64,000 nucleotides of DNA from Bacteroidota bacterium (lineage in GTDB: Bacteria; Bacteroidota; Ignavibacteria; UBA10030; UBA8401): the NCBI GenBank assembly GCA_035506275.1, contig DATJPT010000009.1:186001-250000 (forward strand), read 5' to 3'. The notes beneath the pieces were generated by a model. It was not told where the DNA came from, did not search any database, and was given only the letters and a program-made list of their open reading frames with translations. This document shows positions 17,986 to 27,418 of the stretch, in pieces (positions within the stretch are counted from its first letter, which is position 1; the number at the start of each line of letters is the position of its first letter). Position numbers and translations under genes: made by a program.

Positions 17986-19079
17986 TGACTGTCCTCTCGA
18001 AGAACAGATGGTCAGGATCACGCAGTGTTCGGGTTGCTTTCCTGGCATCGCTTGCGATGTTCCTCATGCGGCCGGAATGGGATCTTGCATCGACCGCACA
18101 GGAGCAAACGCTGAACGGGATACTGTTGCAAGGAATCGACTTGACGCTCAAGCAGGATTATCCTCAAGCACATTTACTCTTCCAAACCGCGATCAACGAT
18201 CATCCCGAAAATCCGGCAGGATATTTATATCTCGCAGGCATGATGGAGGCGCAATATTCCGATTATGAAGACACGTTTGACCAGGGTCTTTTTGATTCGC
18301 TCCTTGCAAAAGGGGAGGCTTTGGCAGAGGCGATGATCGAAAAAAAAGATTCTTCGGATTGGGGATACTATTATGCCGGAACGGCGCTTTCGTATCGCGC
18401 GTTTTCAGAATCGGAGAACGGCAGCTGGCCGAGCGTTATTATTGACGGGACGAACGCAGCCAAAATGTTTGAGCGATGCCTCGAGCGCAACCCTAAATTC
18501 TATGATGCGATGAGCGGCCTCGGGACCTATTACTATTGGCGAAGCAAAAAGACGGAGTTCTTATCCTGGCTTCCTTTTATCAGCAACAAAGAGAAGGAAG
18601 GGATTGATCTTCTCCTGGCAGCGGCAGAGAAAGGAATGTTCGAAAGATTTGTCGCTTTGAACAGCCTTGCCGAGGTGTACATCGAAGAAAAGAACTATGA
18701 TGACGCCCTGGCTGTTGTTGAGAAAGGACTTGCGCTGTACCCGGAGAACCGTTCTTTTCTCTGGTCGCTGATGGGGATCGTCGAGAGGATGCCTCAACAG
18801 GATACTGCGGCAATGAAAGCTGCGGCGGAGCGCATGTTGGCGAGCGTTATGAAAGCGCCGGTCCGCAACCCGTATTGCGAAGCGGCCTGCCGTTTGAAAC
18901 TCGCGCAATACGCAATTGGCGAGCGCCGATACGAAACTGTGATCGATGAGTGTCGGCTGATTCTTCAGTATGAAAGCCAGGTCGGAAAGACGAGGCGCGA
19001 TCTCGGGAAGAAAATCAACGCGGCGAAGGAATTGATGCAGAGCGCAAAAGAAGCGCTAACAGTGGACAGTAAACAGTAA
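17982..19079 (+). CDS. Secreted TPR-repeat protein, unknown function
   Basis: The 365 residues begin with a basic stretch and a hydrophobic segment (about 17-32), probably a signal sequence. TPR-like helix pairs follow, for example QDYPQAHLLFQTAINDHPENPAGYLYLAG and LAEVYIEEKNYDDALAVVEKGLALYPENR. TPRs usually mediate protein-protein contacts. The ATG overlaps the upp stop, so translation is coupled. A specific function cannot be read. Confidence 0.75.
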   Translation: MMTVLSKNRWSGSRSVRVAFLASLAMFLMRPEWDLASTAQEQTLNGILLQGIDLTLKQDYPQAHLLFQTAINDHPENPAGYLYLAGMMEAQYSDYEDTFDQGLFDSLLAKGEALAEAMIEKKDSSDWGYYYAGTALSYRAFSESENGSWPSVIIDGTNAAKMFERCLERNPKFYDAMSGLGTYYYWRSKKTEFLSWLPFISNKEKEGIDLLLAAAEKGMFERFVALNSLAEVYIEEKNYDDALAVVEKGLALYPENRSFLWSLMGIVERMPQQDTAAMKAAAERMLASVMKAPVRNPYCEAACRLKLAQYAIGERRYETVIDECRLILQYESQVGKTRRDLGKKINAAKELMQSAKEALTVDSKQ

Positions 19080-19206
19080 GCAATCAACAATGGACAGCAA
19101 AACGTTATCATGAGAATCTGATAGCTTTTAATATTTCATTCTTAATATTTGGTTAATCTTTTGAATTTCAGAATGTCTTCTCACAGATCTTGCAGTTTAA
19201 TTACGA

Positions 19207-21402
19207 ATGGTTCAGCCAAAGTACAAGAAAAAGCTCGATGACCTGCTCGTCATTTGCAGGAAGAATCTTCGCTCGGTGAATGAGGACCTCATCACGCGGG
19301 CATTTGAGCTAAGCCTCGAGGCGCACAAGCACGACATCCGTGCGTCGGGCGAACCGTATTTTTACCATCCGTATGAAGTTGCAACTGTGGTGGCAAAAGA
19401 AATCGCTCTGGACGATGTATCGGTGGCGTGTGCGCTCCTGCACGACGTGGCCGAGGATACCGACTTTGGCATCAAGGATATCCGTGAAGAATTTGGAGAC
19501 ACGATCGCCGATATCGTGGACGGGACGACGAAGATCACCGATATATTCCGGAGCCACGAGATCACCCAGGCGGAAAGCTACCGCAAGCTCCTTCTCTCCA
19601 TGGTCAACGACATCCGCGTGATGATCGTGAAGTTCGCCGATCGGCTTCACAACATGCGCACGCTGGAATACCTTCCTCTTGAAAAGCAGCAGCGGCTGGC
19701 GAAAGAAACTCTGGACATTTATGCTCCGTTTGCTCACCGGTTCGGCCTGGCAAAAATCAAATGGGAGCTCGAAGACCTGGCATTCAAGCATCTCCACCGA
19801 AAGGAGTACGAAGAAATCGTCCATGCCATCAAAGCGAAGCGCCGCGAACGTGAGCATTACATCCGCAAATTCACCGTTCCCATTGAAACCCATCTGAAGG
19901 ACGGGGGATTCGCTTTCGAGATCGAAGGGCGGCCGAAGCACTTATACAGCATCTACAATAAAATGATGAAGCGGAACAAGCCTCTCGACGAGATTTACGA
20001 TATGTTCGCCGTTCGCATCATTTTGGATACCACCGACGACAACAAATGCTTCTCCGTTTACGGCATTGTCTCGGAGATCTACAAACCGGTGGCCGAACGA
20101 TTCAAAAACTATATTTCGATCCCCAAAAAGAACGGCTATCAGTCGCTGCATACCACCGTCATCGGCCCGGAAGGGAAGATGGTCGAAGTACAGATCCGCA
20201 CAAAAGCGATGCATGAAATTGCCGAACGAGGCGTCGCGGCTCACTGGATGTATAAGGAGAATGTCGCAACGCTCGACAAGGAACTGGAGAACTGGGTGAA
20301 TTGGGTCCGTGAAATTTTCGACCAGCGCACCGACGATACTCCAAAGGAGCTGATGGAAAGCTTCAAGCTGAATCTGTACCAGGATGAGATCTATGTCTTC
20401 ACGCCGAAAGGCGACCTCAAGATCCTGCCGAAAGGGGCGACGCCGATCGACTTTGGCTTCGAAATTCACTCGAATGTCGGCTTCCATACGATCGGGGCGA
20501 AGGTCAATGGCCGCATCGTCCCGTTGAACACGATCCTTCAGAGCGGCGACCAGGTTGAAATTATCACGTCGAAGAAACAGACGCCCAACGCCGACTGGGA
20601 GAAATTTGCCGTTACCCACAAAGCGAAGTCAGCGGTCCGGCATTGGATCAAAGAAGAAGAGCGACGGCATATCGAAGAAGGGAAAGACCTCTGGGAAAAA
20701 AAGATCAAGAAGGCCAAGCTCCACGTCAACGACGACGAGCTGACGAAGTTTGTCCACCTCCAGCGGATCAACAACACCCAGGATTTCTACCTCGGGATCA
20801 CGACACAAGCGGTCGACCCGGACGCCATGATCGGACTGCTGCTTGAAAAGACCAAACGCCCGGCATCCGAACAGGAACAGCTGAAGGAAAACGGTCCGTC
20901 GCAGCTCTTCGACCGCTTTGTAAAGAGCGCGAGGAGCATTACAAGCGGCATATCGCTGTTCGGCGCCAACGACAACTTCATGCACAATTACGCCAAGTGC
21001 TGCAATCCGATCCCCGGAGACGAGATCGTTGGGTTCATCACGACCGGCGAGGGGTTGAAGATCCACCGCAAAGACTGCAGAAATGTCGCGTCGATGCGTT
21101 TGAATGACGAAGAGCGCATCGTCGAAGTTTCGTGGCCCCCCACGGGAGATGCGGATTTTATCGTCGGAGTGAAGCTGTCCGGGCAGGATCGCTCCGGTTT
21201 GCTCAACGAGATCACCCACGCCATATCGACGTACAATAATACGAATATTCGGAGCGTCAATATCGCAACGAAGGATTCTCTTTTCGACGGACAGTTCATT
21301 CTCTACGTCAAAAACACCGAGCATCTCACCGGTATCGTCGATCGGCTGAAGCGGCTGAAGGGGATCACAAAAGTCGAGCGGTTTGAAGAGACCAATGGAT
21401 AA
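19207..21402 (+). CDS. rel: Bifunctional (p)ppGpp synthetase/hydrolase (RelA/SpoT homologue)
   Basis: The 731-residue protein has the complete long-RSH order. An HD hydrolase domain with the intact LLHDVAEDT motif is near residue 80, and a synthetase domain (about 230-350) carries YQSLHTTVIG and VEVQIRTKAMHEIAE. A TGS domain (about 395-455; VFTPKGDLKILPKGATPIDF), a conserved-cysteine region with YAKCCNPIPGD and a C-terminal ACT domain follow. Both catalytic sites look intact, so it probably makes and destroys the alarmone. It overlaps ruvX by 8 bases. Confidence 0.96.
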   Translation: MVQPKYKKKLDDLLVICRKNLRSVNEDLITRAFELSLEAHKHDIRASGEPYFYHPYEVATVVAKEIALDDVSVACALLHDVAEDTDFGIKDIREEFGDTIADIVDGTTKITDIFRSHEITQAESYRKLLLSMVNDIRVMIVKFADRLHNMRTLEYLPLEKQQRLAKETLDIYAPFAHRFGLAKIKWELEDLAFKHLHRKEYEEIVHAIKAKRREREHYIRKFTVPIETHLKDGGFAFEIEGRPKHLYSIYNKMMKRNKPLDEIYDMFAVRIILDTTDDNKCFSVYGIVSEIYKPVAERFKNYISIPKKNGYQSLHTTVIGPEGKMVEVQIRTKAMHEIAERGVAAHWMYKENVATLDKELENWVNWVREIFDQRTDDTPKELMESFKLNLYQDEIYVFTPKGDLKILPKGATPIDFGFEIHSNVGFHTIGAKVNGRIVPLNTILQSGDQVEIITSKKQTPNADWEKFAVTHKAKSAVRHWIKEEERRHIEEGKDLWEKKIKKAKLHVNDDELTKFVHLQRINNTQDFYLGITTQAVDPDAMIGLLLEKTKRPASEQEQLKENGPSQLFDRFVKSARSITSGISLFGANDNFMHNYAKCCNPIPGDEIVGFITTGEGLKIHRKDCRNVASMRLNDEERIVEVSWPPTGDADFIVGVKLSGQDRSGLLNEITHAISTYNNTNIRSVNIATKDSLFDGQFILYVKNTEHLTGIVDRLKRLKGITKVERFEETNG

Positions 21403-21829
21403 AAGAATCCTCGGGATCGATTACGGCAGCGCAAGAATTGGCATTGCGGTGAGCGATCCTCTAAGAATTATCGCACAGAGCGTCGGGACGTACGCGAATA
21501 AACCGTCGGTGATTCAATCCATTGCATCGCTGGTGACAGCATACGACGTCGGCATCATCGTCGTCGGTATGCCGTATACGTTGAAAGGCGAGAAGGGGGT
21601 GAAAGCCGGTGAAGTCGATCGATTTATTCGAACGCTTAAGGAAAAAATCGCGGTTGAAGTTGTTACGCTGGATGAACGTTTTACGACGTCAATAGCGAAG
21701 CAGACGTTGATTCAAATGGGTACGACGAAAAAGCAGCGGCGGACCGACAAAGGGAAAATCGACGCCATGGCATCGGCGATCATCCTCCAGAGCTTTCTCG
21801 ACCAGACCAAACATTCTATCGGCTGTTAA
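21395..21829 (+). CDS. ruvX: Putative pre-16S rRNA nuclease (RuvX/YqgF)
   Basis: This 144-residue protein has the RNase H-like fold of YqgF, shown by ILGIDYGSARIGIAVSDP at the N-terminus, VVGMPYTLKGE in the middle, LDERFTT, and the C-terminal KGKIDAMASAIILQSFLD. Family members trim the 5' end of pre-16S rRNA. The ATG at 21395 inside the end of rel is preferred to an in-frame ATG at 21383, because homologues begin M-(D/N)-K-R-I-L. Confidence 0.92.
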   Translation: MDKRILGIDYGSARIGIAVSDPLRIIAQSVGTYANKPSVIQSIASLVTAYDVGIIVVGMPYTLKGEKGVKAGEVDRFIRTLKEKIAVEVVTLDERFTTSIAKQTLIQMGTTKKQRRTDKGKIDAMASAIILQSFLDQTKHSIGC

Positions 21830-21844
21830 AGGGATCGTTGCGGC

Positions 21845-22594
21845 GTGAAGTTTGTTCAGATTCGAAGATCATTCTTTGAGAACCTCGGCTCCGTCACAGC
21901 ATGGTGCCGCCGTCATCCGGCGCAAAGCGTGGTGTACGGGATCGGTCTCTTTTTCTCGTTGGAATATCTCTCCCTCCCGAACAACAGCCTGCAAAAGCTT
22001 GAAACATCGAACCCGCAAAGGACCGCGCTGATGAGGCAACGCGAAGAAGAAGCCGCGAAAGCGGGAAAGCCGTTTCATGTGCAGCAGACCTGGGTTCCGC
22101 TCAATCGTATCTCTCCGAACATTGCCCATGCTGTGATCGTGTCCGAGGACGGAACGTTTTACGAGAACGGCGGAGTCGATTGGTATGAAGTTGAAGAGTC
22201 GATCGAAAAGAACCTCGAAGAAGGCCGGGCAGCCCGCGGGGCGAGTACCATTTCACAGCAGCTTGCGAAGAACCTCTTCCTTTCAACGTCGAAGAACCCG
22301 TTGCGCAAGCTACAAGAGCTGATCATTACGCTCCGTATGGAGAGGCTCCTTTCCAAAGAACGGATCCTCGAGATCTACTTGAACATCGTCGAGTGGGGCA
22401 ACGGCATTTTCGGCGTTGAAGCCGCCGCAAGAAAATATTTTGGAAAGCCGGCCGCGGATCTGTCGCGCGAGGAAGCAGCCAGGCTGGCAGCGGTGATCCC
22501 AAGTCCGCTGCGCCATCAACCTACTCAATCATCCGCATACGTTGAAAAGCGGGCATCACTCATACTGGAGCGAATGACAGCGCGAGGATACTAA
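21845..22594 (+). CDS. mtgA: Monofunctional peptidoglycan glycosyltransferase (GT51)
   Basis: MtgA polymerises lipid II into glycan strands in the periplasm. The 249 residues include a membrane anchor (about 27-45) and the GT51 motifs VSEDGTFYENGG (catalytic Glu101), RGASTISQQLAKNLFLS, KLQELIITLRMER and EIYLNIVEWGNGIFGVEAA. The residue that is usually His in EDxxFxxH is Asn108 here. The start is a GTG. The stop directly abuts the ATG of the next gene. Confidence 0.93.
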   Translation: MKFVQIRRSFFENLGSVTAWCRRHPAQSVVYGIGLFFSLEYLSLPNNSLQKLETSNPQRTALMRQREEEAAKAGKPFHVQQTWVPLNRISPNIAHAVIVSEDGTFYENGGVDWYEVEESIEKNLEEGRAARGASTISQQLAKNLFLSTSKNPLRKLQELIITLRMERLLSKERILEIYLNIVEWGNGIFGVEAAARKYFGKPAADLSREEAARLAAVIPSPLRHQPTQSSAYVEKRASLILERMTARGY

Positions 22595-23236
22595 ATGCAG
22601 GCACACGATATCAAGGAAATGATCGAAGGAGGGGAAGGCGCCCAGGTGGAGTTCAAGCGGAAAATCTCATCCGCGGAGAAAATTGCCCGCGCGTTGATCG
22701 CTTTTGCGAACACAAAGGGGGGAACCATCCTGTTCGGCGTCGATGATGACGGTTCCATCGTTGGCGTCGAAAGCGAAAAAACCGAGCTCGACCTCATCGA
22801 CCTGGCCGGCAATCAGTATTGCGACCCTCCGATCGCGCCGGCGATCGCGATCGTCCCGTTCAACAGCAAGGACGTCATTGCCGCCTCGGTGGAGGAGAGC
22901 GACGACAAGCCTCATTACTTTCTCAGCCGCGAAGACGGCGAAGAAAACAAAGTCTTCATCCGCGTCAATGATAAGACCGTTCTCGCCAGCAGAGAGGTGA
23001 TCAAAGTGTTGCGTGATGAAAGGAGCGACCGGGAGCCGCTGAAAATCTCAATCGGGGGCAACGAGAGGCGCCTGTTCGAATACCTCGAGACAAGCGAACG
23101 TATTACGGTAAAAGAGTACGCACATTTGATCAACGTGTCGGACAGGAGGGCGTCGCGAATTCTGACGACGCTCGTCCGGGCGGGCGTTGTCAGAATTCAC
23201 ACGCTGGAGAAAGCAGACTTCTTTACTCTTGCGTAA
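22595..23236 (+). CDS. AlbA_2 (Schlafen-like) domain protein with C-terminal winged helix
   Basis: Residues 1-140 match the AlbA_2 domain (EGAQVEFKRKIS, IARALIAFANTKGGTILFGVDDDGSIVG), a fold shared with Schlafen proteins and often annotated as ATP-binding. The C-terminal 70 residues resemble a winged helix (YLETSERITVKEYAHLINVSDRRASRILTTLVRAGVV). Such proteins are often transcriptional regulators of unclear ligand. Its ATG follows the mtgA stop without a gap. Its stop is 2 bases from the convergent methyltransferase gene. Confidence 0.8.
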   Translation: MQAHDIKEMIEGGEGAQVEFKRKISSAEKIARALIAFANTKGGTILFGVDDDGSIVGVESEKTELDLIDLAGNQYCDPPIAPAIAIVPFNSKDVIAASVEESDDKPHYFLSREDGEENKVFIRVNDKTVLASREVIKVLRDERSDREPLKISIGGNERRLFEYLETSERITVKEYAHLINVSDRRASRILTTLVRAGVVRIHTLEKADFFTLA

Positions 23237-23238
23237 CG

Positions 23239-23778
23239 TCATGCATCCGGCGTCAGAATTCGGACGCAGTCGTACACGACGATGCCGAACGCGACGGCGA
23301 CGTTGAGGGATTGCTTGTTGCCGAACATCGGGATTTCGACGGCCATGTCCGCTTCCTGCATGATCTCGTTTGAGACGCCGGTGATTTCGTTGCCCACGAC
23401 GAGACACAGCGGAAAATCTTTCTTCGTCAACTTGAAATAGGGCTTGCTTTCCGCTGCCAGTTCGAGGGCGCAGATTTTTACTCCCTCATTCTTCAGCCGG
23501 TGAATGATCTCCACGGGATTCTTGCGGAACTCCCAAGGAACGGTCTCCGTCGCTCCGAGGGCGGTCTTGTCGATCTCTTTTCTTGGTGGGGACGGAGTGA
23601 AGCCGGCGAGGAAAAGTCTCTGAACCAATGCGCCGTCGGAGCTTCGAAAAATGGAGCCGACGTTGTATAAGCTTCGGACGTTCTCGGCCATCGCATAGAT
23701 CGGCAAGCGAGGACGGGCGGAAATTCTCTCGAGAGGAGTCCGTTTCAACGCAATCTCTTCGTGCGTCAGTTTTCTCAT
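23239..23778 (-). CDS. SpoU/TrmH-family RNA 2'-O-ribose methyltransferase
   Basis: The 179-residue protein has all three SPOUT motifs: NVRSLYNVGSIFRSSDGA, LCLVVGNEITGVS and EIPMFGNKQSLNVAVAFG, which forms the trefoil-knot SAM site. It methylates a ribose in tRNA or rRNA; the target cannot be told. The frame is open much further upstream, but that extension runs antisense through cmk. The start MRKLTHEEI at 23778 gives the normal family length. Confidence 0.88.
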   Translation of the reverse strand: MRKLTHEEIALKRTPLERISARPRLPIYAMAENVRSLYNVGSIFRSSDGALVQRLFLAGFTPSPPRKEIDKTALGATETVPWEFRKNPVEIIHRLKNEGVKICALELAAESKPYFKLTKKDFPLCLVVGNEITGVSNEIMQEADMAVEIPMFGNKQSLNVAVAFGIVVYDCVRILTPDA

Positions 23779-23850
23779 GATGACGACAAAGTAAACGGGA
23801 AAACCTTTTGAATCAAGCAATTTCCACGCCATTTTTGGGGCAAAAATTAG

Positions 23851-23879
23851 TTGCCTCCGTTTTAGAAAAGAAGTATATT
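23851..23879 (+). promoter_or_regulatory. Promoter of cmk-ispH(-rpsA)
   Basis: TTGCCT (23851-23856), a 17-base spacer and TATATT (23874-23879) predict a start near 23886, about 20 bases before the cmk TTG codon. Confidence 0.6.
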
Positions 23880-23905
23880 TCATACTCATACAGAATTCTG
23901 GAAAT

Positions 23906-24577
23906 TTGAAGCCCCTCATTATTGCCATCGACGGGCCGGCAGCTTCCGGCAAAAGCACGACGGCGAAGCTTGTCGCAGCGAAGCTCGGATATTTGCATGT
24001 CGATACCGGGGCAATGTATCGCGCGATGACGCTGAAGGTGATCGAAGCGGGAATCGACCCCGATAACGCCGCAAAGATCTCTGCCTTGGCAGCATCGACC
24101 AGAATTCGGCTCGTCTCTGTGGACGGCGCGTACAGAGTTGAACTCGACGGCGTTGATGTCACCGAGAAGATCAGATCGGCCGAAGTCACGAAGGCCGTCA
24201 GCGCGGTGAGCATGGTCCCCGAGGTTCGCCAGTTGATGGTGCACGAACAGCGGGAAATGGGAAAGCGGGGGGCGATCGTTCTTGAAGGAAGGGATATCGG
24301 AAGCGTCGTATTTCCGAAGGCTGACGTGAAAATTTACATGGTCGCGCAGCCGCGTGAGCGGGCGGTCCGGCGCAGCAAGGAATTGGCGGCAAAGGGAATT
24401 ACAAAAGAAGTCGACGAGCTGGAACGAGAGATCGCGGAACGGGACAACAAGGACTCCAGCAGGGCGATCAGCCCGCTGACGAAGGCTTCCGATGCGGTCA
24501 CGCTCGATACGACCACCCTCAGCATAGAGGAACAAGTAGAATTCATCGTGCAGAAGGCAAAGGAGAAATTGCGTTGA
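23906..24577 (+). CDS. cmk: Cytidylate kinase
   Basis: Cmk phosphorylates CMP and dCMP with ATP. The 223 residues carry the P loop GPAASGKST (9-17), LHVDTGAMYRAMT and GRDIGSVVFPKADVKIYM. The only start that fits the family is a TTG at 23906; no in-frame ATG or GTG lies nearby and only a weak GGA precedes it. The stop overlaps the ispH start. Cmk upstream of rpsA is an old conserved neighbourhood. Confidence 0.95.
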   Translation: MKPLIIAIDGPAASGKSTTAKLVAAKLGYLHVDTGAMYRAMTLKVIEAGIDPDNAAKISALAASTRIRLVSVDGAYRVELDGVDVTEKIRSAEVTKAVSAVSMVPEVRQLMVHEQREMGKRGAIVLEGRDIGSVVFPKADVKIYMVAQPRERAVRRSKELAAKGITKEVDELEREIAERDNKDSSRAISPLTKASDAVTLDTTTLSIEEQVEFIVQKAKEKLR

Positions 24578-25464
24578 AAGTGACGGTGGACCAGAATTCA
24601 GGGTTTTGCTGGGGCGTTGTCCGAACGATCGAAATCGCAGAGCAGGAATTGCAGGAATCGAAAAAGCTCTACTCGCTGGGCGACATCATTCACAATCCGG
24701 TCGAGATCGAACGGCTTGAGGAACAAGGACTTTCGACGATCACGCTCGGCGATCTGCACAACGTCAAAGATGCGAAGGTCCTGATCCGGGCGCATGGAGA
24801 GCCGCCGGAGACGTTCCGGCGGGCGAAGGAGCTTGGCATTGAGTTGATCGACGCGACATGCCCCGTCGTAACCAAAGTGCAGGAACGCATCAGGAAGTTC
24901 TACGATAACGGCTACCAGATCGTCATTTTCGGCAAAAAAGACCATGCTGAAGTGATCGGTCTGGTGGGCCATACAAACGGCACCGCTATTGTCATAAAAT
25001 CGATCCCAGAGATCGATACGATCGACCTGACGAAAAAGACCGTTCTCTTTTCACAGACGACGATGGACAAGGCGACCTTTTACCGCATACGGGATGAGAT
25101 CAGATCGCGGATCAAAGCCGAGTTCGAGGTCGGCACGTTTGAAGAAATGGCGATCGATTTCCATGCAAAAGATACGATATGCGGACAGGTTTCGGGACGC
25201 GACAAGAAACTCCGTGAATTCTCCCGTGCAAACGACGTGATGATCTTTGTCGCGGGAAGAAAGAGTTCGAACGGAAAGGTACTCTACGAAATAGCGAAAG
25301 AAGAGAATCCCAAAACGTATTTCGTGGAGGACGAGAAGGAATTGCAGCCGGAATGGTTCAGCGGCGCCGAGACCGTCGGCATCAGCGGCGCAACCTCGAC
25401 TCCGCAATGGCTGATGGAGCGGGTAAAAGTTTCCGTGGAAGCAATGGTTCCGGTACCGTCATGA
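24574..25464 (+). CDS. ispH: 4-hydroxy-3-methylbut-2-enyl diphosphate reductase
   Basis: IspH performs the last step of the MEP isoprenoid pathway, reducing HMBPP to IPP and DMAPP with a 4Fe-4S cluster. The three cluster cysteines are in NSGFCWG (Cys12), DATCPVV and TICGQVSG; the substrate histidines HNPVE and HAEVIGLVGH are also present. It has 296 residues. The start is a TTG inside the cmk stop, supported by AAAGGAG at 24559-24565. rpsA follows after 139 bases. Confidence 0.95.
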   Translation: MKVTVDQNSGFCWGVVRTIEIAEQELQESKKLYSLGDIIHNPVEIERLEEQGLSTITLGDLHNVKDAKVLIRAHGEPPETFRRAKELGIELIDATCPVVTKVQERIRKFYDNGYQIVIFGKKDHAEVIGLVGHTNGTAIVIKSIPEIDTIDLTKKTVLFSQTTMDKATFYRIRDEIRSRIKAEFEVGTFEEMAIDFHAKDTICGQVSGRDKKLREFSRANDVMIFVAGRKSSNGKVLYEIAKEENPKTYFVEDEKELQPEWFSGAETVGISGATSTPQWLMERVKVSVEAMVPVPS

Positions 25465-25603
25465 TTTTACAAAGTCATCTTAATTACAGTATTCATTCAC
25501 TTACCTAAGTCACTTGTCGGTGCATTAAGCGCGAATCCGATGACTGTTCGTCGCAGATGCTCCCTCAAGGAGTTCTCAGCAGTGAGGATGTAAAGGAGTT
25601 GTA

Positions 25604-27352
25604 ATGTCCAAAGGAATAAACGCAGCACCCCCCGTCTTCGAAGAAGAAAAAGGATACACGGAGTCGGAATTCAAGGAATTAGCGGCGATCTACGAAAAGA
25701 CGCTCGGCAAGATCTCGCAAGGCGAGATCGTCAAAGGCCGAGTTGTTCATATCGGAGATAATGAAGTCGCGCTCGACATCGGGTTCAAGTCCGAAGGGAC
25801 CGTGCCGGTGAACGAGTTCCCCAACATCAACGACGTGAAGATCGGCGACGAGGTCGAAGTCTTCCTCGAGAGCATCGAGGACAAGGACGGACAGCTCGTC
25901 CTCTCACGGAAGCGCGCTGATTTCATGCGCATCTGGGAGCGCGTGACCCGTTCGTTCGAGAGCGGCGAAGTGCTCAAAGGACGCTGCCTTCGCAGGATCA
26001 AAGGGGGCATCGTTGTCGACCTCATGGGAATCGACGCGTTCCTTCCCGGTTCGCAGATCGACGTTCGTCCCATCCGTGATTTCGACGCGCTGATCGGAAA
26101 AGAAATGGATTTCCGCGTGGTGAAGATCAACCACCCGTCGGAGAACGTCGTTGTCAGCCATAAGATCCTTGTCGAAGAGGAAATGGCCGACCAGCGGAAA
26201 GCGATTCTCAGCAGCCTCGAGAAAGGGCAGATCCTGGAAGGGTCCGTCAAAGCGATCTCCGACTTTGGAGTGTTCATCGACCTGGGCGGAGTCGACGGGC
26301 TTGTCCATATTACCGATCTCTCGTGGGGCCGGGTCAACCATCCTTCGGAGATCGTGAAGCTCGACCAGACCATCAACGTCGTCGTGCTCGATTTCGACGA
26401 GGAGAAGAAACGCATCTCTCTCGGATACAAGCAGCTTCAGCCGCATCCGTGGGAGAACATCCAGAACAAATACCCGGTCGGGACGAAGGTCAACGGCAAA
26501 GTCGTTTCGCTCACCGATTACGGCGCATTCATCGAGATCGAAAAGGGCATCGAAGGCCTTATTCATATCTCCGAGATGAGCTGGACACAGCATGTCAAGC
26601 ATCCGTCCCAGATCGTTTCGATGGGACAGATGATCGATGCCATAATTTTGTCGCTTGATAAGGACAACAAGAAGATTTCGCTCGGCATCAAACAGCTTGA
26701 ACCGGACCCGTGGCTTTCGCTCCTCCAAAAATACCCTGTCGGTTCGAAACATACCGGCGTCGTCCGCAACCTGACGAACTTCGGAGTCTTTGTTGAGCTG
26801 GAACAGGGCGTGGACGGTTTGATCCACATCTCCGACTTGTCGTGGACAAAGAAAATTCGCCATCCCGGAGAGGTCGTCAAGAAAGGCGATTCCATCGATG
26901 TGGTCATCCTCGGCGTCGACGTCGATCAACGGAGAATTTCGCTCGGCCATAAACAGCTGAACGACAATCCGTGGGAGACGTTCTCTACTTCCTACAAAGT
27001 CGGGACAGAAGTCGAGGGGAAGGTCGTCCGCATCATCGAGAAGGGGGTCATCGTTGAACTCCCGCTCGGCGTCGACGGATTTGTTCCCTTATCGCAGCTC
27101 TCGCAGACTTCGATCAAGAATATTGCCGAAGCATTCCAAATAGGCGATACGCTGCCGTTGACGGTGATCGAATTCGACCGCGACAGCAAGAAGATCGTCC
27201 TTTCGGTCGTGGAATATCTGCGTGGGAAGGAACAGAAGCTTGTCGATGAGTATGTTTCGAAGCACAAGCTTCCTCCGATCACGCTGAAGGATGCAATACC
27301 TGTTTCGCCGTCTCCCGACGAACGGGCCGCTGCCGAAGCGTCGCTCCACTGA
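25604..27352 (+). CDS. rpsA: 30S ribosomal protein S1
   Basis: The 582 residues contain six S1 OB-fold repeats. The first two are divergent (GEIVKGRVVHIGDNEVALDIG; EVLKGRCLRRIKGGIVVDL) and bind the ribosome in known S1 proteins. The next four are canonical (for example GFVF-type strands in ISDFGVFIDLGGVDGLVHI) and bind mRNA. A strong AAAGGAG lies before the ATG. A perfect terminator follows at 27373. The 139-base gap after ispH shows no clear promoter, so co-transcription with cmk-ispH is likely. Confidence 0.96.
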   Translation: MSKGINAAPPVFEEEKGYTESEFKELAAIYEKTLGKISQGEIVKGRVVHIGDNEVALDIGFKSEGTVPVNEFPNINDVKIGDEVEVFLESIEDKDGQLVLSRKRADFMRIWERVTRSFESGEVLKGRCLRRIKGGIVVDLMGIDAFLPGSQIDVRPIRDFDALIGKEMDFRVVKINHPSENVVVSHKILVEEEMADQRKAILSSLEKGQILEGSVKAISDFGVFIDLGGVDGLVHITDLSWGRVNHPSEIVKLDQTINVVVLDFDEEKKRISLGYKQLQPHPWENIQNKYPVGTKVNGKVVSLTDYGAFIEIEKGIEGLIHISEMSWTQHVKHPSQIVSMGQMIDAIILSLDKDNKKISLGIKQLEPDPWLSLLQKYPVGSKHTGVVRNLTNFGVFVELEQGVDGLIHISDLSWTKKIRHPGEVVKKGDSIDVVILGVDVDQRRISLGHKQLNDNPWETFSTSYKVGTEVEGKVVRIIEKGVIVELPLGVDGFVPLSQLSQTSIKNIAEAFQIGDTLPLTVIEFDRDSKKIVLSVVEYLRGKEQKLVDEYVSKHKLPPITLKDAIPVSPSPDERAAAEASLH

Positions 27353-27372
27353 CAATCGGTGCTGATGGTTTG

Positions 27373-27401
27373 AAGAGTCCCGACACCGGGACTCTTTTTT
27401 T
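27373..27401 (+). terminator. Intrinsic terminator of rpsA
   Basis: AAGAGTCCCG (27373-27382) pairs perfectly with CGGGACTCTT (27387-27396) around a 4-base ACAC loop, followed by a T tract. Confidence 0.92.
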
Positions 27402-27418
27402 ATACGTCCTTTTTTTGA

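Noticed and set aside
23779..24213. N-terminal extension of the SpoU methyltransferase frame
   Set aside because: It runs antisense through cmk and its promoter; the family starts at MRKLTHEEI (23778).
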